DNA of 64,000 nt from Trochalopteron elliotii (GCA_024734555.1 JANPWX010000448.1:542846-606845); one strand, 5' to 3'; shown: positions 22,663 to 35,900, counted from the first letter of the stretch. Made by a program: numbers and translations. Notes: generated by a model from the letters alone, not told the origin.

Positions 22663-25600
22663 TTTTTTATATATGTACACAGCACCAGTCTGGGCACCAC
22701 TATTTTTAAACCTGTATATTTAATTGGCACGTAGTTTGATTTAACCAACCATTGGAGGAAAAAGCTTATTTCTATTAACCAGTTACTCATCATCCTCTTG
22801 GTGACATCTGTAAATTATGTCTATTAAGCACCAGCAAGCCCCTGACACTGCTTAAAATGCAAGCTCTCAGGGTCCAAAGAAAACATTCTTCCTGTTTTGC
22901 TATTGGAATTCTCCTGCTGAAGTGTAGCTACAGATGTACTGGAGGGTTGGGACAATGGGCTCTTGGAAAGCAAACAGCTGTGGTACAAGAATGGAACAGC
23001 CTGGTGTATCTGTGCAGTGTCTGACTGAGGGAATTAATTTTTCACTTGATGGAGAAGTGTTTTACTTTCTCTCTGCTTAAATTCGGTAACAGGCTTTGCT
23101 TTTGTTTAGGTTTTTTTTCTTAGTTTATGTTTTTAGTGGATGGTGGCAGCTGAGGGAAATTATTGTGCCCTCAGAGTGCTTTGGATGTGCACAAACCCTC
23201 TGTACATAACTGTTCCTGGTTGTTCTTTTTATCTCTTTTTCACATGTATCCTCTAACCCGTAGGAAGTGATGGTGTTCCAAATGTGCCAGTGTGATCATA
23301 AAAAGGAGGAACAAATCTTGGTTAATTTTTAAAATACATTATTAAGCCTGTTTCCTTTTTGACATCGATGGAAATGGGCAGAGAAAAAATAATTTGGTTC
23401 TTAGATGAGCTCAGTTTTTCACACATAAGCAAGTAATATGCTTTAAAATAAAAATGAAGAGCAGATGAGAATGAAAGCCCTTTGCTTTCCAGGCTGTGAG
23501 CAGAGCTGGGAAACATTTTCCTTTAGCCTTGACTTTCCATGAGGTGCATACTGGGCTTCTGGTTCCCCAAAATTTAACGAGTAGCTCTGAAACTCAGAGC
23601 TGATTTTTATGCTTCTTTGAGAGGAGGGTTTGCAAGGAATTGTGATGATAACAGCAGCAACAGCCAGAATTAGCTCTGTGTCCATTCTCCAGTTCTCCAT
23701 TTTCAGTTTTAAGGCATTTTGGCTTGGATGTGGCAGTATTTTAGGAGAATTTCCTGACATTTCTATCCTACCCCTGGAGGGATTCTGCCAAAGCTCGTGG
23801 GACTGCGTGTGGAGTGTGGAGATATCCACGGGGAGCTCTCTGACTCCTAGTGAGCATGAAAACCACTGTTTTCCCAAATTCCTACTACAAAATCCTCTCC
23901 AGATAGCAAATTTGTATAAAGTTAAGCTGCTTAGTATAAATAGCCAGTTCTTAGCCACCTAGAAACCATCCAGTGGCATCCAGCCACCTTGGCCATCCTT
24001 TGATTCACATAAAGCCCAGCTCTGGATGCTCTTCACTCGTGTAGAAATCTTTCCAGCCTCTTTTTAAATAGCACAGGAATAATCCATCTCTTCCATTTCC
24101 AGCTTTCAGGTGTTGGGGTTAAGTATTAAAACTAACACAAAATAAATAAATGCCATTTTTGTGGTGTGGTTGGGCAATTACCACAAGACATTCTATTAAA
24201 ATTAATTTCCCTGAAGCCCGTTGGCTTTTTTTAGTCTCTGGATACTATGGAAACCTGGTTGCTGGATTGGAGCTATATGAAAAACACTACTCGTGCCTGG
24301 TATTTAAAGGGAGAAAATACTATTTCTTTTAATTGCAGGATGTTGCTACAAACCTGCAGAACTGCAGGTGAGGGAAAGCAGATGAGTTGTTTCAAATGGT
24401 GGAGAATGAACTTGCAAACTGCTATTGCTGGGGCCTGAGCTAACTAAAAATCTGAAATTTTTCCTGTTTTATTTTCTTCCTTTTCCCATTTTCGGGGCGT
24501 GGTGCAAGCATCTTACAAGCAGGAGAAATACTATCATGAGGAGTTACATGTGTGTGTCATGGTTTCTCCATTTATTTATGTACAATTTTATTTTTCCTAT
24601 TCTGAGACTGCCAATCAATTTGTGTGACACTGAAATGCTCAGTTCACCTGCTGGTTGTGTTTCCTGAACCACTAGTCTGTGCAGAGGTCAAAGGGAAGAT
24701 TAGGAACATCTGATCATCACATGCTTCATGAGCAGTGACCTTCCCCTCTCTCCTTATTCCAAAAATTCAAGCTTTCTGAAAAAATAACTTCACTCATGGA
24801 TCCCCTGCTAGGCAAATATATCTTTGCTATTATCTCCAAATCTGAAAAAGCAAATGAGAGCTCTGTAGGTGGACATGTACTGTGTTCATTTAGGGGTTTT
24901 TGGTAGGATTTCCTCAGTGTCATTCCCTTTTAACCTTTACTGTGGAATGAGGCTCCTGAACTGTTCTCGAGGTTTCAGAGGGGTTAAATAAATCCCTCCG
25001 TGTTGGTACATACAGCAGACTCCCCACTGCTTCTGTGTGGGTGCTAAGAACTGCAGAAACACTTGATTTGAAGATATTCTGAACCTTTGGGTCTGATCTA
25101 GCAGAAGCTCTGCATTCCTTTGATTAATATTCCTTTTATATCCAATCTCTAGCATGTGTCCTCTCTAGAAGAGCGGGTTCATATTTAATCCATTAATTGC
25201 TTTAAAAAAGCAAGAGAAGGCTTCCTTCCCTGTTGCTATTCTCCTGCTAAGCTGGCTGATGGTAAATACATGGGAATATTCATTGTTGGAGTTATTCCAA
25301 TAAATGGTGTCCTTCCCACTCTGAAATTACTGTGCAACTCTGCAGGACCCCAGTGAGGGAGAAGGTGGCTTTCCAAGGAATCCCTGCCTAGGTTTTTTTT
25401 TCACTACCTTCAAAGCATTTCCCATGGCTTGTGACTGTGGGGATCAGCAAATTCATCTAATAAGCAAATTGAAATGTACTTTAAATCAATCAGATTAGAA
25501 ATAACATTTTACATCCTGTTGTGCCACTGATAGAAATCTTCAGAGACTCTTGTATACAACAATGAAGGATAATAGTCCTTTATCACTACCTCATTTTGGC

Positions 25601-26122
25601 CTCATATATTCTGGCAGCTGTTTGGGGAGCTGGATTTCTTGTCCTCCTCATCTTGTGGTACAAAATTTTCACTAGTTAGAAAAATATCATTTCTTAATGG
25701 TCAAAATAGGATCTTCTGTATTGTCTTCAGGGCCAAGTGGTGACTCCTGTTTTGGGTTCTGGATGTGGCTGGACTTGAAGGTCTCTGAGGGCTTTCCTGA
25801 TCACAGCACTGGAAGTTGTCCTAGCAAATGCATGGAATTCTCAAGAATGGGTGTATGGGGTGACAGGATAAGAGTAGATAGCCAGATGTTCCTTTATTTG
25901 CTGATAAAGAGAAGATTTGAAAGCATAGAAGTACATAAAAAGAAGTTGTGGAAGAGTTTATTTACAGCCTTTTACAAAAAGGGTTAGTTCTGGACAAGTA
26001 TCATACAAAAATCTAGAGAGCAGATACCGAAGTCTTGTGTTGATTATGTTGTTTTATTGGAATTATTATTTTATTCGAAAAAAATACAAGCAGCAAAATG
26101 ATAGAATCCTTTTTTATTTCAC

Positions 26123-26178
26123 CACATCCATCTCCCTGGTATTTTTTATTCACATCCATCTCCCTGGTATTTTTTATT
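26123..26178 (+). repeat. Perfect tandem duplication of a 28-bp unit
   Basis: The unit beginning CACATCCATCTCCC and ending GGTATTTTTTATT occurs twice back to back (26123-26150 and 26151-26178) without mismatch, so the duplication is recent or a sequencing or assembly artefact. Confidence 0.93.
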
Positions 26179-27067
26179 GCAATTCCTTCTTCCAGAATTG
26201 TTCTCCAAACAACTGCTACTGTTTTTAATGGACTCAACCTGTGACTTTTCAGATAGATTTGTGAGAAGCTGTGGTCATTGCTGACAGGCTTGTGAGTTGT
26301 TGATTACATCTGGTGTGTTTATTTACACGGGGGATGATTATGGCTCACTTTAACCCCTCAATTAAAGAGGAAATTGTTTTTAAATGACTAGCAAAACATC
26401 CATTGTAATAATTTTGTAAAAGTTTCTTGGTTTTTTTTATGTCTAAATATACCTTATTGACTGTGCCTCTTTTGGAGCTGGCTTGTATGAAAACAGATAG
26501 GTTGGGAATGGAATTGAAGATGGGTTTTGTCTGGGACTAGCTCTTTGGTGCCCATAATTCCTGTGCATTTTTAGAATAGCTTGGAGATATTTAATAGAAA
26601 TCATGTACACACCTAAAAAAGTTGTGGTTCTTCAGAGCTGGAAATGATGTAGGCAGCTGTTACCCAAGACTCACAGCCTGGGAATATTCATCTCCAACTC
26701 TCCCTTTCCTACAATTTTTTTTTCCTGTTTGTTTTCTCTATCCCAAGCAAACCTCTGCAGAAGTGCTGTTCAGAACTTGGCCCTTTTGCTTCTTTCTCAT
26801 GGTATGGGCCAAACCTGGGTGCTTGAACTTGTTCCTATTTGGTCTCCCCAAGGGATGATCGAGGTGGTTTTCTCTGGATGAGTCTCCTTCCACGTGTAAA
26901 GCTGTGAAAACCTCAGGCCTGAGACTTGGTGTTTTTCTTTGGCAGCTCTGGAGGTGAAGAAACTTGCCCATGCCTTGAATGGTAGCAAATAATGCAAAAT
27001 TGGGCAACTGCTTTTAAGGCCATGATGGCCTCTGCCTCTTCTCCCAAGGAAGAAGAAGAAATTTTTC

Positions 27068-27316
27068 CAAGAGGAAATGGCCTCAAGCTGGACCAGGGGA
27101 AGTTTAGATTGGATATTAGGCAAAATATCTTCCCAGAAAGAAGGGCCTGGAGCAGACTGCCCAGGGCAGTGGTGGAGCCACCATTGCTGGAGGGATTTAA
27201 AAGCCATGTGGATGTGGCACTTGGGGACATGTGTCACTGGTGGCCTTGGCAGTGCTGTGTTAATGGTTGGACTCAGTGATCTTTGAGGGTTTTTCCAACC
27301 TAAACCATTCTCTGGT
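27068..27316 (+). mobile_element. CR1 LINE 3' end fragment
   Basis: Contains AAGAGGAAATGGCCTCAAGC, GGGGAAGTTTAGATTGGATA, GACTGCCCAGGGCAGTGG, TGGAGGGATTTAAAAGCC, TGGCACTTGGGGACATG, GGTTGGACTCAGTGATC and TTTTTCCAACC, the standard CR1 3' UTR sequence. The 214-codon ORF antisense to it has no protein similarity and is rejected as a gene. Confidence 0.9.
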
Positions 27317-30300
27317 TCAATCCTTGCAAAGAAGTTGGGATAACTTGCAGAGTTCCAGGATTCTGTGAGGGAGTTCCAGCTTTCTGCAGTTGCCTTATCC
27401 AGGTGCTGATGTTTCAGATACTTCACTGACACTGAACACATGGGACTCAGAACATTCCCATGGTGGATGAATCCTCTGATGGCTGCCAGATCCTCTCTGA
27501 ACTATGCAAATGCTCCTAAAGCAGCTACATTAAATCTTGCAATTGAGGCATTTTTTTCTTGTCCTTTTTCAAGGCAGATTGAAATGAAGGTTCGATTCAT
27601 TTTGGGCAGATTAGGATCTGTTAATGTTTAATATTAACCTTCACTGGAACAGAAAGATTTTATGGGTAGCTTTTTCTTTCTCTGAGGGGATTATGTAGTG
27701 GGTAAATTCTTGTCATTAACCTTAAAAAACAGGGAAGGGTTTGAAACATAAAAATGGAACTGCTACAATATTTGACACTGTTGTAAAAACCACCAAGAAT
27801 ACATTTTCCACACAGGAATATTGCCACCTTCCTGACATTGTAGAGGAATTTTTAATGAGTGAAATTCCTCCTTCATTTGCATACTAACCCATATCTAATT
27901 GCTGGATTACTATTGAAGCTTCAGCTTGACTCTCTGAATATTAAAAAACATTTGATATTTTAAGTAGTTTTATATTTTCTGTTTTGCTGCTTTTAATGTA
28001 CAAATGAATGTCATTAATCCAATTTACATATTTCTAAAGGCCTTTTGATGTAGTAAGATGTAAAAGTTGTTTATTTTTATTTCTTTTTTTTTTTTTTAGT
28101 GCCAATCTTATATGCAAAAATGCTGCTGCCAGGCAATTATCCACCCAGATAGTTTTAACACAGTTACTCATCATCAGCACAGATCAGTGACATGACAGCA
28201 GATTTTGGGAGATATATGACCCGTTCTAAGCATTAACTTTCAGATTGGCATGAATGTGCAAATCCACATTTTAGAAAACTCTATTTATTTGTCTCCATGG
28301 GAGAGTATCAGGGGTTTGTTGTGGGTTTTTTTTGCTTTTGGTCTTTGTTTTATTGTTTTGATTTTTGGTTTTTTTCCCCTTCTAATATCTCAATTTTATC
28401 ATATTCTATAGACAAGGAACATTTTTTTCCCCACTTTGGATTTTGGTTTTCAGTCCATAGGGATCCAAATAAAGAAATGCTGCCTTCAATAAAATATGCC
28501 ATGTTTGCACAGCATTTTCTTTATTGTTCTGCAGTAATGTCTTTGGGAGAAGTGTCTCTTTTGAATTATTATTTTAATTAGTTTTGATTCACGTTGGTTC
28601 CTGTTCTCTCCTGTGCACACTGAGAACTCTCTCACCACGAAGTTTACTCTGAAAACTGCCCTGTTCCAATGACAGACATTAAAAAATCACTTGGTCTGTA
28701 GCTGTGGGAAGGTTCCTGCCTGTCTGCTCCTTCACATACTAAATATGAGATCTTTAGTCTGCAGACTTGAGAATTTGCTTAATGTGGAGTTTGGAGTGAT
28801 GTGTGCAAGCTTAGGCTCAATAACCCATTCCCAGAGGATGCTCCTGCTCTCTCCAAGCCCCATTTGCATCTAGCACCAGAAGGGGTTGATTTTATTTGAT
28901 GCTTTCAGTAGAGATAATCTGTATTTACAAGGTTTTGTAAGATCCAGCCTTGCTGCCCCCTGCTCATCTTTGATAAGTTAAACTTTGAGTGTTTCACTCT
29001 GATTTGGAGTAAGATCCTCCAAGTAGTGGATGAGCTGCTATCAGACAGGCAGAGAGACCAAAAATAGATAAAATGTAATCCCAGCATGCTTCTCTTCATT
29101 TGTCAATCTTCTTGCTAATGAGGAAAAATAAGTCAGGAAGGAAAACTCTTACAAATGTAATCCCCAAAGTTGAGAGAGATGGGGAGAAAACAGGAAAACG
29201 GGGGAAAAAAAAGTGATTACAAATTGTTTTATTTCTGTCAGTCCACTGAGACATTCTGATCCAACAGACTGTGAGGTGTTTAGTGATGCAGAATAAAGCT
29301 TTAAGATATCAACCTGAGGATCAACTTTGTATTTGCAAGTTAACACCTTTGCTGAATGGCTCTGTTGGGATTTTAGGATATATTAGGAGTGGTTGAAGGA
29401 AGGTTATGCTTAGACTTGGAATTACAGAACCTCATTTAAAATGTAATGTTTACTAAACTTACTGTGCAAGGTAGAAAATGCACAGCAACTTATTTCCAGA
29501 AGGAATAAAGACTAAGAGCTATGCAAATCAAAAGAAAATAGTGGGCTTCTTTTCTTCAAAAATTCTGTAGAAATGATTTCTTTCTTAAGGGCTTCAGACC
29601 ACAGCTGTGCACTAAACAAGGGCTTGGTTGTCCCAGTTTAGGGACACGAATGTGGACAGAAATGTAAGTTGAGCTGGATAATTCCAGTCCATGTGTTTCC
29701 ACATAAATACCAGTAAGGAAGGCAATGGCGGTGCACGTTTTTAAAAATTAAACATTTGAAAATTGTCAGATTTATGTGCTTTTTATCAAGGCACTGAATC
29801 ACTCCAAGATTATCAACAGTAAAATATGGGAGTTAGGCTGGTGACATATTGTTTTTATGTGGAAAAAAGCATAAATCCAGCACTTTTTAACATCTGGAAA
29901 GCCTGGCTAATCTTAAAAAAAAAAATATTATTTTATTCCTCATTTTCGGAGGAATTCTTAAAAAGGTGAAATTATTGATTGCATTTGTAACACTCTCATC
30001 ACTCCATGTCTTGTCATCCTGATGTTAGTGCCAGATGTCCCCTCAGATTCCTCTGTCAGGGACTGGGGATAACCCTGTGGTCCCAGCAGAGATGTCCAAA
30101 CCGTGCACCTCATTTCAATCCCAAAATAAACTTCAGAACCCAGTAACACTGAGAGAGCTGGCATGGAGCAATGTGAGTCCAGCTCCCTGAAGGGCTGTCA
30201 CATTTTCCAGGCCTTCCTGGGGCCCTGTGGTCTGGAGAGATCCCTTTTCTCTGAGCATTCCTCGTGGCAGTGGTAGCCTGAGCTGGATGGGGCTGCCTCA

Positions 30301-30400
30301 GCCACCATATGTATCCATCTCTTCAGGCTGTTCATGTTTTGTGGCAGCTTTGGCAGCCTGCCGGGATTTTTCTGACTAATGCAAGTGCTGGGGAATGATG

Positions 30401-30424
30401 ATAATAATAATAATAATAATAATA
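30401..30424 (+). repeat. (ATA)8 trinucleotide microsatellite
   Basis: Eight perfect ATA units follow two ATG triplets. Confidence 0.95.
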
Positions 30425-31156
30425 CTGTTAACCCTTTGGTTTCTCAGCCAGTCAGGAGGGAGGGTTGGGGGAGCAGAGCCTCCCCTGCCCACCCCCCTCT
30501 TCTCTGTGCCCCTCCAAAAATGCACCAATGAATACGTGTTAGGAAGCCCAAATAGAGATAGGGATATGAATAAGCTTTCTAAGGAGGTGAGAGTATAAAA
30601 AAGGAAGATGATATGATTCTCCCTCTGACAATTTTTTCCAGCAGTTTGAAAAATATGAGGAGTGATTCGTTGTTTTCCCCTGTTCCCCTCCACTCCCAAG
30701 GTCAGATAAGAATAGCAGCCATGGTGGTTAATGCTGACAACCTTTCCCCATCCTTGTCTGGCTTTTACAAGGGAGAGATTTGCAGTGGCAATATAATGCA
30801 GCACTGTGAGCTTTTTCCCTTGGCTGAGGCAAAAATCCTCCCAACTTCTGCATGGAGTGATTTCCAGAGGACACTAATCCTGCACTGAGAGCTGGGGGCT
30901 GGGGACAGCTGAGCTATGGTAACATTATTAAAATATTGACAGCACATCACTACCATGGGGACAGGATGACTGTATTTTGATAAAGGCAGGGCAGAGGAAG
31001 GATGAATAAACTGTTCTAATGTGGGGAAATGAACAAGAAAGGAGAAGCATCTGGGATTCAACTTGCAGGGAAATGAACAGAAGACCACAGACACTGATTA
31101 ACTGACACTGCTGATATACAAATCAGCTCTATCACATTATGAGAATCTTCATCAGA

Positions 31157-31270
31157 TTCCTGGTCTGGTGGAAGGTGTCCCTGGTCTAGTGGAAGTGTCT
31201 CCCTCGTGGGAGGGGAGTTGGGACTGAATGACCTTTAAATCCCTTCCATCCCAAACCATTCCATGATTCC
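31157..31270 (+). mobile_element. CR1 LINE 3' tail remnant
   Basis: CCTGGTCTGGTGGAAGGTGT, GTTGGGACTGAATGACCTTT, CCCTTCCATCCCAAACCATT and CCATGATTCC are a CR1 3' end. The phrase CCTGGTCTrGTGGAAG occurs twice in a row, a short internal duplication. Confidence 0.82.
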
Positions 31271-32849
31271 TTGAGATCTCTCCATAGGCCCAGACAATTT
31301 TGCCTGATAAAAGATGCATCTGCATCTTTGGCTGGCAGATGCAGATTTTTTTTGCTGGGAAATGCAGATTTTTAGGCTGAGCTGCTGCTAACTGTGCTCA
31401 GTGTGGGAAAGGAAGGTCCCTGCTGCTGCTGTGCTGCCACCTGCCATGGCCTGGTGAGGATCAGCCCCCCCAGCCCTTCACATCCTTGGGCTGGTTAATG
31501 AGCTTCCCTGGGCTTCCTGCCTGGCAGCAAACAATGCCACTTCACCAGCCCTCGAGCCACCACTAATTGAAGCAGCCCAATTATCAAACCCTTGGCCTCG
31601 TTCCACATCTGAAATAAAACAGCTGTGTTATAATGTTACGATGAAATTCTTTCTGTGTTATGTGACCTAATAAATTAACGGTTGGGAATGGTGCCTTTGT
31701 GACTCAGTTTGTCACTAAAATATCCTAATTCCATCAATGCTCTTTTGGATAAATTTCGCTGAGTTTGCTTGGTCTGAAAAGAAATTTGGCTGCTCCAGGT
31801 CATCCATTCTAGAGGGCTGAGTTGGTAGTCTCTGGGCAACAGAAAAGTAGCAAAAAAAAAAAAAAAAAAGAGAAAATGATGAAATATTTCTGCAAAGAAT
31901 TGGCTTCACAGAGAAGTGCTGCCTCATCAGTTTAGTGAGAGACACAGGTCAGCTCCTGAGAGCTCTCAGAATTGTCCTGGGTTGGTGTCCAAGGAGCTGT
32001 CTGGATACACTTTATGTGGATTGATGGCTCTGCAGAAAGCCTGACCCAGCATGTGGCAGGATAACCCTTGCTACAACAAGCTCAAGGGTGAAAAATTAAA
32101 CAATTCCAGAGCAATACCTGGTTTGCAAAATTAAAACATTCTTCTGCATTAAGCTAAACAGGATTTCTCTTCAGCTCTCCAAGTATTTTGATTTGCTCTG
32201 AAACTTGAAATTTAGCATCTTTCTACACAGACTGGCCTGCCTTAGACACCTTTTAAAACAAAAGATATCTGAATGGTTTTTCTCTTTCCTTCCTGATTTT
32301 TTGGTCTATTAGGAGCGCAGCCACCAAAAAAGACAGTGTTGTTAAATGGCTTCTAAATGGTGCCACTAAGAATTAGGAAGCCATAGTTTAAAACTGGAAA
32401 TATGAACAAGGGAGAAAAGACTTGAAACCCTGCAGAGTTAAAACTCTGTCATATGGCTCACCAAAATAGATTTCGAGGAAGAAGTAGCCAAAGGCATAAA
32501 AATCTGATGATAGATGTTTTTCTCTCAAATGTGCCAGAAACAGGGAGGTCTGCCAGAGGTCAGCAGACCTGAAGGATGATGGACCTTTAAAAGGCAGCAC
32601 TGTTGAAAGAAAATGTTATTGATGGAAACCTCAGAGAGCTCTTAGTCATAGGCCAACTGTGGAGGAGTTTGGGATATGGCTGCTTCCTCAGGACACTTAG
32701 AGTAGCAACCTGAGAGCTGAGTTAGGAATGTTCCCACAGCTGGAGAGCTGGTGCTAGTGTCAGAATGATTAGAATTGCTAGAAAAGGGATTAAAAACCCC
32801 ACCAGCCTTCAGGAGTCAAAATTTAGCATTTCATGATATGCTAAATTCA

Positions 32850-32925
32850 GGGGCATGGTGGTGTTCAGTTGAAGGCTGGACTTGATCATCTTGGAGGTCT
32901 TTTCCAACCTTAGTCATTCCAAAAT
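32850..32925 (+). mobile_element. CR1 LINE 3' tail remnant
   Basis: GGGCATGGTGGTGTTCAGTT, GGCTGGACTTGATCATCTTG and GGTCTTTTCCAACCTTAG match the CR1 3' terminus. The terminal octamer is degraded. Confidence 0.78.
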
Positions 32926-34848
32926 GGGAAGTCATGTTTTTGGAAGAAATTGGTGGTGGTATGAATAACTGCCTTGGCAGTCTCAGCTTTCATTTGGACA
33001 TTGGGAAAAATGTGCTTGAAAACTAGCTCATTGTGTAGGAGGAGAAAATGACCTCCTGGGATAAGAAATAAAGGGTAGAGATAAGTGGACTGATTTCAAA
33101 ATACAGGGAAAAGGAGCCCAGTTTTTGAGTGTGCTGTGCTCTGTGAGCTGTCCTGTTAAATTTGTACAACAATGATCAGGTAGAGGATCTTAGGCATAAT
33201 TCAAAAGCAGTAAAACACTTGGAGCTTAACTAAAAGAGCAGTTGATGCCAATACCATAGATGAGAATGAGCACAGATGCCAATGTTGAGTATGTCAAAGG
33301 AAGTGTACCTGGGGAGGAATCCCCACAGGCACCAGGGTGTGCTGGGGCTGACCAGCTGGAAAGCAGCTTTGCAGAGGACTCAGGGATCCTGCTATTTCTG
33401 CTTTCTGTTCATTAAATATATTTGTGCCTCTGTTTCATGGTTGGTTTAAAATACGTGCATGCAAAGTGCAGAAGATGTCAGAAATAAGAGTGAGGGTAAG
33501 CTGCTAAGGGACAGAAAGAGTGGCAGTAAATTAAATTCTTCGTGTTTCACGTCAGGTAGCTCTGACACATGGTATAGATTCACATGCATAAGAGGGAAAT
33601 GTATTTCATATACCCTAATGCTGAGCAAGAACGAAATTCAGCTACTAATTTGTAAAATGTGTCTTTTACTTATTGGGCAAGTGTATGACATATTTCCCTC
33701 GTCCTGTATAATGACAATCTCCACATTTTTTCGTGCAACTAGAATAATAACTGTGAGCAAAATTCAACACCGGGAAGTGATCAGTGCAGTTTCAGAAGGT
33801 TTAATTCAGTATTAAACACGGATCACAAACGTATCAGTGAGGACAGAAACCTTCCTGAGTCATTCCCTCCTAAATACCTAAAATCTCTGCATCTTCAAGA
33901 GCAAGCAGAGAGCCCTGAGCAGTCAGCAAGTACAAGATCCCCCTTGACAGAGTATCACCAATCTGTGCCCGTGGTGCAATTTTACAGCTCCAGTTGACTT
34001 GTAACACAGCAACTGTCTCCAAGCAACTGTGAGAAATACCGGGATGTACAAGCGGGATACAGAGCCCGGCGGGGACAGGGATGGGCAGGCAGCTCTGAGC
34101 CCCTTCCCAGCCAGCCCTGCCTCCTGCCTCCCTCTGGAAAAGGCTCCAGCTGCCTTGGAGGTGGCCCGTGCCCCAGGAAGCAGCAAATCCCTGCGGGTGG
34201 GAGATGGGATTGGGCCGGCAGCTGCCCACGTCAGTCATTTTGCCAAAATAACTATTAATCGATTCAGCTCCCTTGGCTGTGCCACTGGGGCTTGGCAAAA
34301 TGGTATTTGTGCAGCCAACTGACTCCAAACAGGCTCTCACAACCAAAACAAAATAGCTGTAGATTTAATCTAATTCACTACAATCAATATACAACAAAGA
34401 AAGAAAATTTATATGTTTAATATCATTTCTCCCCAGCTGCTTTATCAAATTGCAAAACTAGCAATATATGTAAGAAACGTCTTCTTTTAAAAGGTAATAA
34501 TGTACACTTGTAGTCCTTGTCCTTCTGAGAAAGCTCATCATTTTGTTATTTGCTGTATTATGTTTCATTTAGGACCCATTCCAACTATTTAAAAGCTGCA
34601 GGAATGTAGCAATCCACTTCCCCCAGTTTAATTCCAGCAGAATATTTGGAACCCTTTGTGGAAGGGAATTGTAATCTGTGAAATATTTGCTACAGAACCT
34701 AGTAACAAAAGAGGATTTTTTTCTTTTTATGGTACAATTTGTGTAATCATTCGTGTGACTGTTGATTTGGGGTATTATAATTTTGAAGAAGTGTTTTGAG
34801 ATTAAAAGCTTGAGCCTTTTCTTAGGGGGAATGAAGAGCTAGAAAGAG

Positions 34849-34910
34849 GGGAAAGGAAAGGAAAGGAAAGGAAAGGAAAGGAAAGGAAAGGAAAGGAAAG
34901 GAAAGGAAAG
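34849..34910 (+). repeat. (GAAAG)n pentanucleotide microsatellite
   Basis: Twelve uninterrupted GAAAG units occupy 34851-34910 and are preceded by GG. This is a perfect array, so copy number probably varies between individuals. Confidence 0.97.
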
Positions 34911-35424
34911 AACACGAGCTTGCTTTTTGGTTGTTAGTTTGCCATTGTTTCTTTTCCCCAGGCCTAAACTGTCAGGCTTGTGGATGATGCTGGGACATGC
35001 ACTGTAAGTTCTGCCTTGCTTTTCTTCATTTATTTCCTTTTTTTCTCTTCCTAAATTCTAAAAAGTCTACAGTGAATGACTTCTGTTAGTGACCACACAA
35101 TAGCAGAGGACTCTACTCCCATTTTACAGACACTTTCTGTACTGTCACTCATCAGTGCTATTCAAACCAGAGGTATTGCTTTAGTGATCTGAATAACCCA
35201 ACAAACTTGCTGAAACATGTTCGTATCACAGATTTCATTGCCTTCACCAGCTAGAATTTTTTAAAAGGAAGTAAGAGCTTCTGGGTAGGAGAATGTGGCA
35301 GATCATGCTGCAGAAACATCACTGTGCTGACAGCCCTTCGTGAGGACTAGCTCCTGTGATTAGGCTCTTTCAGGCCATAATTAATATTATTATTCAGTAC
35401 AAATGTATTATTATCATTATTATT

Positions 35425-35451
35425 ATTATGTTCATTATGTTCATTATGTTC
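35425..35451 (+). repeat. Three tandem copies of ATTATGTTC
   Basis: Three perfect 9-bp units follow a run of TTA triplets, looking like a minisatellite grown out of a trinucleotide repeat. Confidence 0.9.
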
Positions 35452-35547
35452 ATTTTTCATTGTAACATAAATGGCACACAGTCAGCATTTGGTGCACACC
35501 CAATATATTGGAATTATCCATGTTTTCAAGATGGTCCCGTCACATTT

Positions 35548-35798
35548 GAGAGGAAATGGCCTCGACTTATTCCAGGAGAAGTTTAGGTTGGTTATTAGGA
35601 AAATTTTCATCACTAAAAGGATGGTCCAGCCCTGGTCCAGGCTGCCCAGGGCACTGCTGGAGTCCCCATGCCTGGAGGGATTTAAAAGCCATGTGGATGT
35701 GGCACCTGGGGACATGGGTTAGTGGTGGCCTTGCAGTGCTGGGGAATGGTTGGGCTTGGTGATCTTTTTCCAACCTGACTGGTTCTATAATTCTGTGA
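35548..35798 (+). mobile_element. CR1 LINE 3' end fragment
   Basis: A 5'-truncated CR1 tail with the usual order of blocks: GAGAGGAAATGGCCTCGAC, GAAGTTTAGGTTGG, CAGGCTGCCCAGGGCA, CTGGAGGGATTTAAAAGCC, GTGGCACCTGGGGACATGG, TTTTTCCAACC and the terminal ATTCTGTGAA. It shares long blocks with the copy at 27068-27316 and so is the same subfamily. An AT microsatellite follows directly. The long ORF on the opposite strand is an artefact of this repeat. Confidence 0.9.
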
Positions 35799-35827
35799 AT
35801 ATATATATACAGATATATATATATTTT
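35799..35827 (+). repeat. AT microsatellite at the end of a CR1 tail
   Basis: Two AT runs separated by ACAG begin right where the CR1 at 35548-35798 ends. Microsatellites often grow from LINE tails. Confidence 0.85.
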
Positions 35828-35900
35828 ACTTTCTGCTTGACAAAGAGATTTGAACTGCATCCCACCCATTCCACGATTAGATCTCCATCCTGAGAATATG

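Noticed and set aside
23443..23958. Minus-strand ORF of 171 codons
   Set aside because: No recognisable family, and random-looking composition inside a large intron.
25735..25805. Possible CR1 tail (CTGGACTTGAAGGTCTCTGAGG)
   Set aside because: Only one short phrase matches and the CR1 3' terminus is absent.
26797..27441. Minus-strand ORF of 214 codons
   Set aside because: It runs antisense through a CR1 tail, and its composition and lack of motifs fit chance plus repeat-derived sequence.
33870..34346. Minus-strand ORF of 158 codons
   Set aside because: It overlaps a GC-rich patch where stop codons are rarer. No conserved motif.
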